A stretch of 59,981 nt of DNA from Desulfobacillus sp041396245 (GTDB lineage: Bacteria; Pseudomonadota; Gammaproteobacteria; Burkholderiales; Rhodocyclaceae), in NCBI GenBank assembly GCA_041396245.1, contig JAWKYW010000018.1, positions 1 through 59,981 on the forward strand, read 5' to 3'. Positions 38,985 through 47,698 of this stretch are shown piece by piece (the first letter of the stretch is position 1; every line of letters begins with the position of its first letter). The translations under genes and the position numbers were made by a program. The notes beneath the pieces are model-generated. The model was not told where the DNA came from. It did not search any database and saw only the letters and a program-made list of their open reading frames with translations.

Positions 38985-40328
38985 TCAGTGGGCGGCGGGG
39001 GCGGATGCCGCCGCCGGCACGGCCACACCCGCCTGCTGCGACGGTTGCGGCTGCCAGCCGAGGATGGCGAGCATGGCGAAAAAGCCGACGACGTAGCCGA
39101 CCGGGATGTACCAGCCGTGGCGCAGCCAGCGGCCGACCGACTTGGCCTCGGGGAAGATGTTCGAGACGGCGACGCCGGCGGAGGAGCCGAACCAGATCAT
39201 CGAGCCGCCGAAGCCGACGGCGTAGGCGAGGAAGTCCCAGTCGTAGCCGCCCTGCTTGAGCGCCAGGGCGGTGAGCGGGATGTTGTCGAACACCGAGGAA
39301 ATGAAGCCGAGCGCCAGCGTCGAGGCCCAGGAGGCGGCGGGCAGCTTCTCCACCGGCATCATCGAGGCGCAGGTCACCAGCGCCAGCAGGAAGATCGAGC
39401 CCTTGAAGGCGTCCGGCACCAGGCTCCACTCCGGCTTGCGCAGCGGAATGGCGGCAAGCAGCACCACCCAGACGGCGACGCCAAGGAAGGGAAAGTGGTC
39501 GGCCGCCTCGGGGAACTTCAGGTTCACCGTGACGTTGGTGGCGATGGCCCCGACCAGGATGGCGCCGACGACGCCGAGGCGGCCCCAGTCGACATGGTGC
39601 GAAGCCTGGAAGTTGCGCACGATGGGCTGGTGCTTGTGCTGCTGCAGGGCGGCCGGCACGCCGAACACCGCCAGGGCAAAGGCCGCGGCGATGTAGGCCG
39701 GCAGCACCTCCAACGGGCTGACGCCGGCGATCCACAGCATGGTGGTGGTGGTGTCGCCGACCACGCTGCCGGCGCCGCCGGCATTCGAGGCCGCGACCAG
39801 CGCCGCCAGGTAGCCGATGTGCACCTTGCGCCTGAAGACGCTGGCGGCCACGGTGGCGCCGATCAGCGCCGCGGCGATGTTGTCGAGGAAGCCGGACAGC
39901 ACCCAGACGATGAAGAGCAGCATGAAGGGTCCGCGCCAGCCTTCCGGCAGCAGCTTCGGCAGCACTTCGGGGGCGCCGCTGTCCTCGAAGTGGCGCGCCA
40001 GCAGGGCGAAGCCGACCAGCAGGCAGAGGAGATTGACCAGCAGCACCCACTCGTGCGCCATGTGGACGCCGAAGCCGGCCAGACCGTCGCCGGTCTTGAA
40101 GCCGGTAAAGAGAATCTTGTACGTCGCGATCACCACCATGCCGCCGAGCGCCACTTTCAGCACGTGGTGGTGGAACAGCGCCACGCCGATCAGGGTGGCG
40201 GCGAAGAGGATGAAATCCACCGGGATGCCGGCCACGGCCGGGCCGTCGGCGGCCCGGGCGGCCGAGGCGAAAAGGAACGGGGCGCCTGCTGCAAGCTGTC
40301 GGATCAGGCTGGTTCGCGTGGAAAACAT
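38985..40328 (-). CDS. NhaD-type Na+/H+ antiporter (ion transporter superfamily)
   Basis: A 447-aa membrane protein of the citrate/arsenite/NhaD fold. A signal-like first segment (LAAGAPFLFASAARA) and motifs SGFLDNIAAALIGATVAASV, SNAGGAGSVVGDTTTTMLWI and SSVFDNIPLTALAL (the paired DN-x-x-x hairpins) are diagnostic of NhaD. ATG at 40328 is chosen because the codons before it are out of family. It leads a three-gene minus-strand operon. Confidence 0.88.
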   Translation of the reverse strand: MFSTRTSLIRQLAAGAPFLFASAARAADGPAVAGIPVDFILFAATLIGVALFHHHVLKVALGGMVVIATYKILFTGFKTGDGLAGFGVHMAHEWVLLVNLLCLLVGFALLARHFEDSGAPEVLPKLLPEGWRGPFMLLFIVWVLSGFLDNIAAALIGATVAASVFRRKVHIGYLAALVAASNAGGAGSVVGDTTTTMLWIAGVSPLEVLPAYIAAAFALAVFGVPAALQQHKHQPIVRNFQASHHVDWGRLGVVGAILVGAIATNVTVNLKFPEAADHFPFLGVAVWVVLLAAIPLRKPEWSLVPDAFKGSIFLLALVTCASMMPVEKLPAASWASTLALGFISSVFDNIPLTALALKQGGYDWDFLAYAVGFGGSMIWFGSSAGVAVSNIFPEAKSVGRWLRHGWYIPVGYVVGFFAMLAILGWQPQPSQQAGVAVPAAASAPAAH

Positions 40329-40476
40329 GGGGTGCTCCGGATGCGAAGCGCGAGATTTTATCATCCGCCCGCGAGAATCGCGTACGGGATTTCCGCAATG
40401 CCGCCGCCGCGGACATTTCGAAGGCGAACAATGGGATAATCGCCTCAGCCGTACATTTCGTTAAGGAATCCGCATC

Positions 40477-40902
40477 ATGCGCAAAGCCCTCGTCCCCGTG
40501 GATGGCTCGACCAATTCCGAACGCGCCGTGCGCCATGTCGTCGCGCTGGCCGGGGTCAATCCGGCCATGGAAGTCGTCCTCCTCAACATCCAGGCCCCGG
40601 TCGACGACTGGGGTGCGCGCAGTTTCCTCAAGAAGGAGGAGATCGAGGCCATGGAGGAAGCCAAGGGCGGCGACACCCTGCAGTCCGCCCGCGCCCTGCT
40701 CGACGCCGCCGGGGTGCGTCACACCCCCATGGTGCTGATCGGCCCGATCGCCGAGACCATCGCCAGGACCGCGCACGAGCAGAACTGCGACGGCATCGTC
40801 ATGGGCACGCGCGGACTGGGCGCGGTGGCCGGCGCCCTGCTCGGCTCGGTCGCATCTGAAGTCATCCATCTTTCCGACGTGCCGGTGACGCTGGTCAAGT
40901 AG
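40477..40902 (+). CDS. Universal stress protein (UspA family)
   Basis: A 141-aa UspA-fold protein. ATP-binding signatures are the N-terminal RKALVPVDGSTNSERAVRHV and the C-terminal GTRGLGAVAGALLGSVASEV (G-x2-G-x9-G-S), followed by LSDVPVTLVK. Its last 70 bases are duplicated exactly at 43973-44041. RBS AAGGAA lies before the ATG. It is divergent from the nhaD operon. Confidence 0.93.
   Translation: MRKALVPVDGSTNSERAVRHVVALAGVNPAMEVVLLNIQAPVDDWGARSFLKKEEIEAMEEAKGGDTLQSARALLDAAGVRHTPMVLIGPIAETIARTAHEQNCDGIVMGTRGLGAVAGALLGSVASEVIHLSDVPVTLVK
40834..40902. repeat. 69-bp perfect direct repeat, copy 1 (usp 3' end)
   Basis: Identical to 43973-44041 (offset 3139), ending exactly at the stop codon. 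Confidence 0.92.
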
Positions 40903-40933
40903 CGGCCGGAGAATCCACTCCCTGCCCATTGAA

Positions 40934-40957
40934 AATGGCCGCCCGAGGGCGGCCATT
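40934..40957. terminator. Bidirectional terminator between usp and porin genes
   Basis: AATGGCCGCCC/GGGCGGCCATT, perfect 11-bp stem with a 2-base loop. On the porin strand it is followed by TTTT. Confidence 0.85.
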
Positions 40958-40981
40958 GCGTTTCATGGCGATTGGAGCCAG

Positions 40982-42163
40982 TTAGAATTTATGCGTCATG
41001 CCGATATAAAACTGGGAAGCGTCCTCGCCGCGACGCGTTACCGTCGCTCCATTGCCCGACTTGAACCTATAGGCCGAACCGACTGTATTGGTGGCGTTGC
41101 TGTCGTTGCTCAGCTTGGTATAGAAAACGCCGGCGGAAGTACGTTTCGAAAAGGCATAGTCGTAGCCGAGATGCCAGGCGCTGGCCTTGAAGTCACCGCC
41201 GGTGCCAGGGGCAATGGCGGAACCGCTGGCCTTGCCTGTGCGGGCGTACTTGGCATAGATCGTGTGCGAGCCGAAGCTGTAGCTGACGGGAATCATCCAG
41301 GCATTGCGGCGTGTATTGCCGGCCGCCACGGCATCGGCTGCGCCAATAATGTGGTTGTCCAGCTCGCTGCGATCCCAGCCGAAGCCGACCTTCAGGCCCA
41401 TGGGGAAGGCATAGCCCAGCCAGGCGCGCCAGGCATTCTGGTCGGCGGCGCGGGTGCCGGCGACCCGGCTCTCGCTGCTGGCCTTCCAATAGCTGGCCCC
41501 GGCCGTCCAGGGTCCGTTCTTGTAGCGCAACGCGCCGTTCCAGCCGCTGCCGCCGCCGGGGTCGCCGGCTGCACGGTTGGTGCCACCCTCGGCGCCGAAG
41601 GGACTGGTCGAGTAAGCCAGGCGGGCGGTGAAGCCGTTCCAGTTCGGGCTGTCCCACATCACGACGTTCGGCGTGCGGCTGGCGCTGGCCATGATCGACA
41701 CGACTTCGGTGCCGGCGCCGCCGGTATGGGTGGAGCTGACCTGCGACATGATGCCGTCGCCGAAGTTGGTCTGGTTGGAACCGGCACGGTTCTTCTCGAT
41801 GGCACCAAATTCGTTGTAGTGCAGATCCCAGCGGCCGATGGTGAATTTTCCCCAGGTCTTGCTCATGAGACCGAGACCGGTGTTGCCACCCGCGCTAAGT
41901 GCGCCGAGATCGACCGTGAAACGCATGTCGATCTGGCCCCAGGCTTTCAGCCCGCCACCCAGATCTTCGCTCACACGGAAAATCATGCGCGAGGACTGGT
42001 CTGAAACGCGCGACTCGGCATCGTGTCCGGTATTGCCGCCACCGGAGAGCTTGTAGTTTTCCCAGCCGGCGGCCACCTTTCCTGAAATGGTGACATTGGT
42101 TTGCGCCATGGCCGGTACGGCGACCAGTCCGGCGATGGCGGCAACAATGAGCTTCCTTTGCAT
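40982..42163 (-). CDS. Gram-negative trimeric porin
   Basis: A 393-aa outer-membrane beta-barrel of the neisserial/betaproteobacterial porin family. Signal peptide 1-21 (AGLVAVPAMA|QT), opening strand NVTISGKVAAGWENYK, alternating hydrophobic strands, the loop-3 type segment and a C-terminal FYIGMTHKF ending in Phe, the signal for barrel assembly. A terminator shared with usp follows. The 216-base upstream region is AT-richer and holds the promoter. Confidence 0.93.
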   Translation of the reverse strand: MQRKLIVAAIAGLVAVPAMAQTNVTISGKVAAGWENYKLSGGGNTGHDAESRVSDQSSRMIFRVSEDLGGGLKAWGQIDMRFTVDLGALSAGGNTGLGLMSKTWGKFTIGRWDLHYNEFGAIEKNRAGSNQTNFGDGIMSQVSSTHTGGAGTEVVSIMASASRTPNVVMWDSPNWNGFTARLAYSTSPFGAEGGTNRAAGDPGGGSGWNGALRYKNGPWTAGASYWKASSESRVAGTRAADQNAWRAWLGYAFPMGLKVGFGWDRSELDNHIIGAADAVAAGNTRRNAWMIPVSYSFGSHTIYAKYARTGKASGSAIAPGTGGDFKASAWHLGYDYAFSKRTSAGVFYTKLSNDSNATNTVGSAYRFKSGNGATVTRRGEDASQFYIGMTHKF

Positions 42164-42379
42164 GCGCTACATCCTTTCGAAATTGATTGCGATTGAGCCC
42201 CGTTGAACCGGGCTGAGTGGGAATGTAAACGCCTGCGCGCCACGGAAAACCGGAATGGCGCGATTGCCTTCGCATCCGCCGCGAAAGCCCGCGATGGGCG
42301 ATCATCCTGTTGCATGTCTGCCACAGGATGGCGTGATGTTTCTTCCGCCTGAAATATTTCCGCAACAAGACTGCAACAT

Positions 42380-43873
42380 TTGAACGCCAAGCTCCTTTCT
42401 CGCATTCCGGTTTTCAAACAAATCATGGCTTCACGCAAGGCGCAGGCGCTCATCAGGGCGGCGCGGGCGAACGATTCCTCGGCGCTGCTGGAACTGGGCA
42501 GGCTCTATCTCGATGGCGGCGAGGGCCTGGCGCCCAATCCATCGGCCGCCTTTCATTGGCTGTCCCGGGCAATGGCCGGCGACTGCTGCGAGGCGGCGGC
42601 ACTGATCGCCGACCGCATCCCGCCCGAAGCGGCCGCGGCCGATTACGCCGCATACGCGCAGGCCTGCATGGGCGCGGCACGGCGCGGTTCGACGCTCGCC
42701 CGCCGCAGGCTCGGCGAACTGATGCTGGCCGGTCTCGGCGTCACGGCCGATCGCGTTGCCGCGCTGGCTGCATTTCGTACCGCCGCTGAAGGCGGCGACG
42801 CCATTGCCGCCTGCCGCCTCGGCGGTTTGCTGGCAACGGAACCCAACAGCCTGGCGGAAGCGCGGCGCTGGCTGGAGCAGGCGGCCAGGCGGGGCAACAC
42901 GGCCGCCTGCCACTTGCTCGCCGACCTGCTCTGGCAGGAAGAGCGGGACGCGTCCCTGCCCTGGATGCGCATAGCGGCGGAATCGGGCGACGTCGAGGCC
43001 GCCTGCCGTCTCGGCGAATGGCTGGCCGACCAGCAGGGCAACGCAGCCGCCGAGGGCGCAGGCTGGCTCGCGCGCGCCGCCAATCAGGGTCATGCGCGCG
43101 CAAGATGGCGATACGGCCGGCTGCTCGCCGGTTCATCGAGGGGCCTCAAGCGCGCCGCACGGCTGCTGGAACAGGCCGCAGCGGGCGGCATCGCCGAAGC
43201 CTGGTGGGATCTCGCCCGGCTCTATGACCAGCGCCGCTTTACCGGTCGCGACATGGCGCGTGCCCGACAGTGTCTGGAAACCGCTGCACGGTTGAACGTG
43301 CGCGAAGCGCAGCTCGAACTCGGCAGGTTCCTGGCCGGCCGCAAGGGTCAGCTGGCCTGCACGCTGGAAGGCGGGCGCTGGCTGGCGCATGCGCGCGACG
43401 CCGGGGCAGACGCGGCGGCACCGCTTTTGGAGCAGATCGCCGCACGGGCGCGGCCCTGGCCCGATGGGACTGTGCAGGAGCAGGAAGCAGCGCTTGCCGC
43501 GATAGCCGTCGGGCATCCGGATCTGGCGGCGCGGCTCGCCTTGGCGGCCCGTTTCGACCTCGATGCGCGCGAAGCGCTCTTTGTCGATCTGCACAAGGCA
43601 GACCAGGGCTGGTGCCTGCTGGCCGACGTGGGGCGGTTCTTCACTTACCGGCCGTGGCGGCTGGTGCTCGTCGAGAGCGGGGAGCAACGCAACGCCCTGG
43701 GGCACCTGCGCGCGTTGCACGCGAAAGGATCGCTCCTCGAAGCCGAACCAGCCGGCGCCCTGCGCACGCGCATGCGCAGAACCGAATCCCTGCTGCGCCA
43801 CCTCGGCTTCGATCCGGCCCTGTTCATCCGCGACTGGCGGGTCGTTCCAGCTGCAGGGCAGCTGGCCGCCTGA
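42380..43873 (+). CDS. Sel1-like repeat protein
   Basis: A 497-aa alpha-solenoid of Sel1-type repeats. About nine units of 36 residues occur, e.g. ALLELGRLYLDGGEGLAPNP, AAFRTAAEGGDAIAACRLGG, AEARRWLEQAARRGNTAACHL, AARLLEQAAAGGIAEAWWDL. The C-terminal 130 residues are a different domain (LFVDLHKADQGWCLLADVGR...). No signal peptide. It probably scaffolds protein interactions. The start may be TTG at 42380 or ATG at 42425; the earlier one keeps a conserved-looking N-terminus. Confidence 0.82.
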   Translation: MNAKLLSRIPVFKQIMASRKAQALIRAARANDSSALLELGRLYLDGGEGLAPNPSAAFHWLSRAMAGDCCEAAALIADRIPPEAAAADYAAYAQACMGAARRGSTLARRRLGELMLAGLGVTADRVAALAAFRTAAEGGDAIAACRLGGLLATEPNSLAEARRWLEQAARRGNTAACHLLADLLWQEERDASLPWMRIAAESGDVEAACRLGEWLADQQGNAAAEGAGWLARAANQGHARARWRYGRLLAGSSRGLKRAARLLEQAAAGGIAEAWWDLARLYDQRRFTGRDMARARQCLETAARLNVREAQLELGRFLAGRKGQLACTLEGGRWLAHARDAGADAAAPLLEQIAARARPWPDGTVQEQEAALAAIAVGHPDLAARLALAARFDLDAREALFVDLHKADQGWCLLADVGRFFTYRPWRLVLVESGEQRNALGHLRALHAKGSLLEAEPAGALRTRMRRTESLLRHLGFDPALFIRDWRVVPAAGQLAA

Positions 43874-43972
43874 ACGCACTCCACGCGACTGCCCCTCTTC
43901 GCGGGCACGACCCTGGACGACCCGTCCTTCCTGAGGATCGACCCCAACGTCATCGCGCCACGCGATGCGCCC

Positions 43973-44041
43973 GCCCTGCTCGGCTCGGTCGCATCTGAAG
44001 TCATCCATCTTTCCGACGTGCCGGTGACGCTGGTCAAGTAG
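43973..44041 (+). pseudogene. Duplicated 3' fragment of the universal stress gene
   Basis: Encodes the last 22 residues of the UspA protein at 40477 (LLGSVASEVIHLSDVPVTLV plus Lys and stop) with no base changes. There is no start or N-terminal part. The flank to the left (43890-43970) is open in the same frame but unrelated to usp. Confidence 0.88.
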
Positions 44042-44075
44042 CCCAAAAAGTCAGCCGCCGCAGGCCGGCACCGGA

Positions 44076-44678
44076 TCATCGGGTTTCCAGGCTGAAGCGC
44101 ACCAGTTGCGCCACCCCGTCGACTTTCAGCTTCTGCATGACACGAGCCTTGTGCACTTCGACCGTGCGCGGGCTGATGCCGAGCCGTTCGGCAATGTCGC
44201 GGTTGTGGCCGCCGGCGACGATCATGTCCATCACCTCGCGCTCGCGCGGCGTCAACGTCTTCAGCAATTCGGCAAAACGGGCGCGCTGGCCGGATTCCTG
44301 GCGCGACGCAGCGCATCGGTCCAGGGCATCGTCGATCGCTGCAGCCAGCCGGGCTTGGTCCAGCGGCTTCTCCAGGAAATCGAGCGCCTGAGCCTTGAAA
44401 GCCTCGCGGGCCGACTCGACGTCGCCGTGGCCCGTCATGACGATTACGGGCAGGTTGCATTGCCGCTCGCGCAGGTGCTTTTGCAGCGCCAGCCCGTCCA
44501 TGCCGGGCATGCGAATGTCGATGAGTACGCAGCCGCACCAGTCGGCCGCATAAGCGCCGAGGAAGCTCTCGGCGTCGGCAAAGATCGCCGTGCGGTAGCC
44601 GCGCAGGCCGAGCAGCAGGCCGAGCGAATCGCGCACGGCGGGATCGTCGTCGACGATGAACACCGTCATGTCAGTCAT
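44076..44678 (-). CDS. FixJ-type response regulator
   Basis: A 200-aa NarL/FixJ-family regulator. The receiver domain has the acidic pocket VFIVDDDPAVRDSLG and phospho-acceptor Asp54 (VLIDIRMPGMDGLAL), with MTGHGDV and the Lys of FLEKPL. The LuxR-type HTH begins TPREREVMDMIVAGGHNRDIA. Its start overlaps the 3' end of the kinase gene by 8 bases. In-frame ATG at 44669 is the alternative start. Confidence 0.93.
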   Translation of the reverse strand: MTDMTVFIVDDDPAVRDSLGLLLGLRGYRTAIFADAESFLGAYAADWCGCVLIDIRMPGMDGLALQKHLRERQCNLPVIVMTGHGDVESAREAFKAQALDFLEKPLDQARLAAAIDDALDRCAASRQESGQRARFAELLKTLTPREREVMDMIVAGGHNRDIAERLGISPRTVEVHKARVMQKLKVDGVAQLVRFSLETR

Positions 44679-46299
44679 GGTCAGTTTTCCGCTCAAAAGG
44701 GAGGATGAAGCTGAAGACGCCGCGGCCGCCGACTTCCGCCCACAAATTTCCGCCGTGCGCCTCTGCGATGGCACGGCTGATAGCTAGTCCCAGGCCAAGG
44801 CCGCTCGACTTGGTCGAGTTGAACGGCTCGAACAGGCGCGCAGCGTCGACGGTGGATAGCCCCGGTCCGCTGTCCTCGACGCGAATGCAGATGCGGTCAG
44901 CACCCTCGACCACGGCCGACAGGCGTACCGTGCGCTGGCCGGCAGGCTGCGCAGAAACGGCATCGAAGGCATTCGCGAGCAGATTGCGGAGCACCACTTC
45001 GACCTGCGGCCGGTCGGCCATGACGATGCCCTCCGGCACCGGCATGACGCTCAGCGTCACCCCGTTCTCGGCTGCACGCGAATGGAAGGCGGCGGCGGCG
45101 GCAGGCAGCAGTTCGGCAACGGATACCGGCTCGAGGTGGGTGGTGCCGGTGCGGAAGAAGTCGCGCAGACGGCGAACGACGTCTGCGGCGCGAAAGGATT
45201 CGGACACCATCAGGCGGATGGCTTTTTTCAGGTTGTCGCCGGTATCCCCGCGCGCGAGCAGCTCTTCGCAGGCGGTGCCATAGGCCGACAGCGCAGTGAG
45301 CGGCTGGTTCAGTTCGTGCGCCAGCGCGCCGGCCATCTCGCCGGCGGCGGCGAGCCGCAACGTCTGGCGCAGCTCGGCGCTGATGCGCTGCTGCTCGTCA
45401 AGGACGACCCCGACGAAGAAGCCGACCAGCGCCAGCACCACGGTCAGGGCCTGTATCTCGAAAGCCGTGACGGCGGCGAAGCCGAGCGACTGCACGGAGA
45501 AAACGAGGCCGACCTGGATCAGCGCGGCACTCAGCACCGCCCCGGCCAGGCCCTGCCGCGCGGCGGCCCAGATGATGGGCAGGAAGAGAATGTAGAAATA
45601 CTTGAAGTCGGATTCGGCGCCGAGGCCGAAAGCCACCCATAGCGCCATGCCGGCGGCCAGCACAAGGCCGATGGTTTCGCGCCGCAGCACGGTCGCCCGC
45701 AGCACGGTGCGCCCGCGCTCGTCGAACAGCATCCACAGCAGCGGCATCGAGACGAGGATGCCGACGCCGTCGCCGATCCAGTAGCGGCCGACCGCCTGTT
45801 GCCAGTCTTCGGCCGGAATCAGGCCGAGCGCAACCAGGACCAACACGAAAGCCAGGCTGGTGAAGAACGTGCCGGCGACGACGATGCCGGACCACTGCAG
45901 CATGCCGTCGCGGTCCGAGAAGATGCCGACACCACCCAATCGCCGTCGCAGGATATCGCCGATGGCGCCGTAACCGGTCGCCAGCATGACGGCGATGGCC
46001 AGCAGGGCGGGCAGCGAAATCGGCAGGTCGCGTACCCACACCTCGGCCAGCAGAACGGCCAGGGCGAGCGGCGGCGCCGCTTTCCAGCCGTAGCGCAGCA
46101 GGAACACGAGCCCCAGCGCAGGCGCCGGATTCCACGGCGTGATGTTGAGCCCGTGCAGGGGATGAAAGAAGCTTGCCCAGTCGAGGGCGACATAGCCCGC
46201 GACGAGCAGCAGCGCATCGACCCAGCCCAGGCGGCGTGCGATGAGCATCGGCTTGGAGTACTCGGTCTGGTTTCTCGAACGGTCATTGTGCGCAAGCAT
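44671..46299 (-). CDS. MASE1-domain sensor histidine kinase
   Basis: A 542-aa membrane sensor kinase. A MASE1 integral membrane sensor region fills the first 300 residues (WVDALLLVAGYVALDWASFF; LRYGWKAAPPLALAVLLAEV). Then HisKA with the phospho-His in AGALAHELNQPLTALSAYG, and HATPase with NLLANAFDAVSAQ, EDSGPGLS and GLGLGLAISRAI. Start ATG 46299; 46245 is an alternative. It is coupled to FixJ and divergent from the mrp operon, so that operon is a candidate target. Confidence 0.9.
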   Translation of the reverse strand: MLAHNDRSRNQTEYSKPMLIARRLGWVDALLLVAGYVALDWASFFHPLHGLNITPWNPAPALGLVFLLRYGWKAAPPLALAVLLAEVWVRDLPISLPALLAIAVMLATGYGAIGDILRRRLGGVGIFSDRDGMLQWSGIVVAGTFFTSLAFVLVLVALGLIPAEDWQQAVGRYWIGDGVGILVSMPLLWMLFDERGRTVLRATVLRRETIGLVLAAGMALWVAFGLGAESDFKYFYILFLPIIWAAARQGLAGAVLSAALIQVGLVFSVQSLGFAAVTAFEIQALTVVLALVGFFVGVVLDEQQRISAELRQTLRLAAAGEMAGALAHELNQPLTALSAYGTACEELLARGDTGDNLKKAIRLMVSESFRAADVVRRLRDFFRTGTTHLEPVSVAELLPAAAAAFHSRAAENGVTLSVMPVPEGIVMADRPQVEVVLRNLLANAFDAVSAQPAGQRTVRLSAVVEGADRICIRVEDSGPGLSTVDAARLFEPFNSTKSSGLGLGLAISRAIAEAHGGNLWAEVGGRGVFSFILPFERKTDHD

Positions 46300-46532
46300 G
46301 GCGGTTGGCGTAATTCGCCCGGGGCCGTACGTGGAACGCGTATTTTCCACCGAATCCGCCGTCGCCCGGCAATGAAATGCCGACACTGAGAAATCCGTGC
46401 CGCCCGGGAGAAAACGTACGCAGGCCCCCGAATTTTCAAATGCCTCCTTCCGCTCTAGCATCCATGGGGCAATGCGTGCCCCGGGCGGGCACCCATTGAC
46501 GATCGATTCACCGATTCCGCGATGGAGGCTGC

Positions 46533-47015
46533 GTGTTCCATTCCCTGAGCGCTTTCCTGGCACTGTGCGCGTTCTGGCTGCTGCTGTCGGGCTACTTCAC
46601 GGCCTTTCTGCTGGCGGCTGGCGCCGGCAGCGCCCTGGCAGTGCTGCTCTTCGCCCGTCGCATGGACGTCATCGACCACGAGGGGCATCCGATCCACCTG
46701 GGCTGGCGCGCACTCATTTCCTACTGGCCCTGGCTGCTTTGGGAGATCGCCAGGTCGTCCTTGGACGTCAGCCGCCGCATCCTCGACCCGCGCCTGCCGA
46801 TCTCCCCGTCACTGGCGCGCTTCCGTCCCTTGCAAAAGAGCGAGCTGGGACTCGTCATCCATGCCAATTCGATCACCCTGACGCCCGGCACCGTGGCGGT
46901 CGAGGTGGGGCCGGACGAGTTCCTGGTGCACGCCCTGACGCGGGAGGCCGCCGCCGGGCTGGCCGGCAGCGAAATGGACCGTCGCGTCGCCGCGCTCGAA
47001 AAGGCCGCTCCCTGA
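46533..47015 (+). CDS. mnhE: Mrp antiporter subunit E
   Basis: A 160-aa membrane protein (FHSLSAFLALCAFWLLLSGY; WRALISYWPWLLWEIARSSL) with the family C-terminal NSITLTPGTVAVEVGPDEFLVHAL. First gene of the cluster, GTG start at 46533. Stop and next start share bases (TGATG). Confidence 0.9.
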   Translation: MFHSLSAFLALCAFWLLLSGYFTAFLLAAGAGSALAVLLFARRMDVIDHEGHPIHLGWRALISYWPWLLWEIARSSLDVSRRILDPRLPISPSLARFRPLQKSELGLVIHANSITLTPGTVAVEVGPDEFLVHALTREAAAGLAGSEMDRRVAALEKAAP

Positions 47016-47296
47016 TGTTCGCCGCTGCCGCCCTGGCCTTGCTGGCGACGCTCGCCCTGACGCTGGCACGGGCAGCCCGCGGTCCCACCGTCTTCGACCG
47101 GCTGCTGGCGGCCAACACCGTCGGCACCTGCGCCGTATTGCTGCTGGCGGTGATCGGCTTCCTCACCGGGCGGCCGGACTTCCTCGACCTGGCGCTGGTG
47201 TACGGCCTGCTCAACGTCATCGGTACCGTCGCCGTACTGAAATTCTTTCGCTACGGCGCCCTCGGCGATCCCGGCAACGGCAACGGGGCGGCATGA
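47015..47296 (+). CDS. mnhF: Mrp antiporter subunit F
   Basis: A 93-aa three-helix protein with the family motif ARGPTVFDRLLAANTVGTCA and FLDLALVYGLLNVIGTVAVLKF. It overlaps E and G by one and four bases, so EFG are translated as a block. Confidence 0.9.
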   Translation: MFAAAALALLATLALTLARAARGPTVFDRLLAANTVGTCAVLLLAVIGFLTGRPDFLDLALVYGLLNVIGTVAVLKFFRYGALGDPGNGNGAA

Positions 47297-47676
47297 TGCA
47301 CCTCGTCATCGATATCCTGAGCTGGGCCTGCCTCGTCTCCGGCGGCTTCTTCTGCGCCGTCGGCGCGCTCGGCCTGCTGCGCATGCCCGACTTCTACACG
47401 CGCATGCACGCCGCCAGCGTCACCGACACCCTCGGCGCCGGCCTGATCCTGTTCGGCCTGATCCTGCAGGCGGGCGTCACCCTGATCGCCGCCAAGCTGG
47501 TGATGATAGGACTGCTGCTGTTTTTCACCGGCCCGGTCGCCGCCCACGCCCTGACCAAGGCGGCCATGATGCGCGGCCTGGCGCCGAAGCTGGCGGAGCC
47601 CGACGTCTCTTCTTCAACCCCTGAGTTCCTCTCACCCTCGACGCCCCTTTCCGGCGGAGAGAGGGGCGCTTCATGA
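47293..47676 (+). CDS. mnhG: Mrp antiporter subunit G
   Basis: A 127-aa protein with GGFFCAVGALGLLRMPDFYT, RMHAASVTDTLGAGLI and GPVAAHALTKAA, the MnhG signature. The last 25 residues (PDVSSSTPEFLSPSTPLSGG...) have no family match. They are encoded by a CTCACCCTCGACGCCCC-type REP-like palindrome, so the repeat has extended the reading frame. Confidence 0.9.
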   Translation: MMHLVIDILSWACLVSGGFFCAVGALGLLRMPDFYTRMHAASVTDTLGAGLILFGLILQAGVTLIAAKLVMIGLLLFFTGPVAAHALTKAAMMRGLAPKLAEPDVSSSTPEFLSPSTPLSGGERGAS

Positions 47677-47698
47677 GTCGCGCAGCGACCGGGTTCGC

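Noticed and set aside
43890..43972. Open frame continuing after the Sel1 gene stop into the usp fragment
   Set aside because: Same frame by chance. The residues have no family match and no start signal, so a read-through fusion is not supported.
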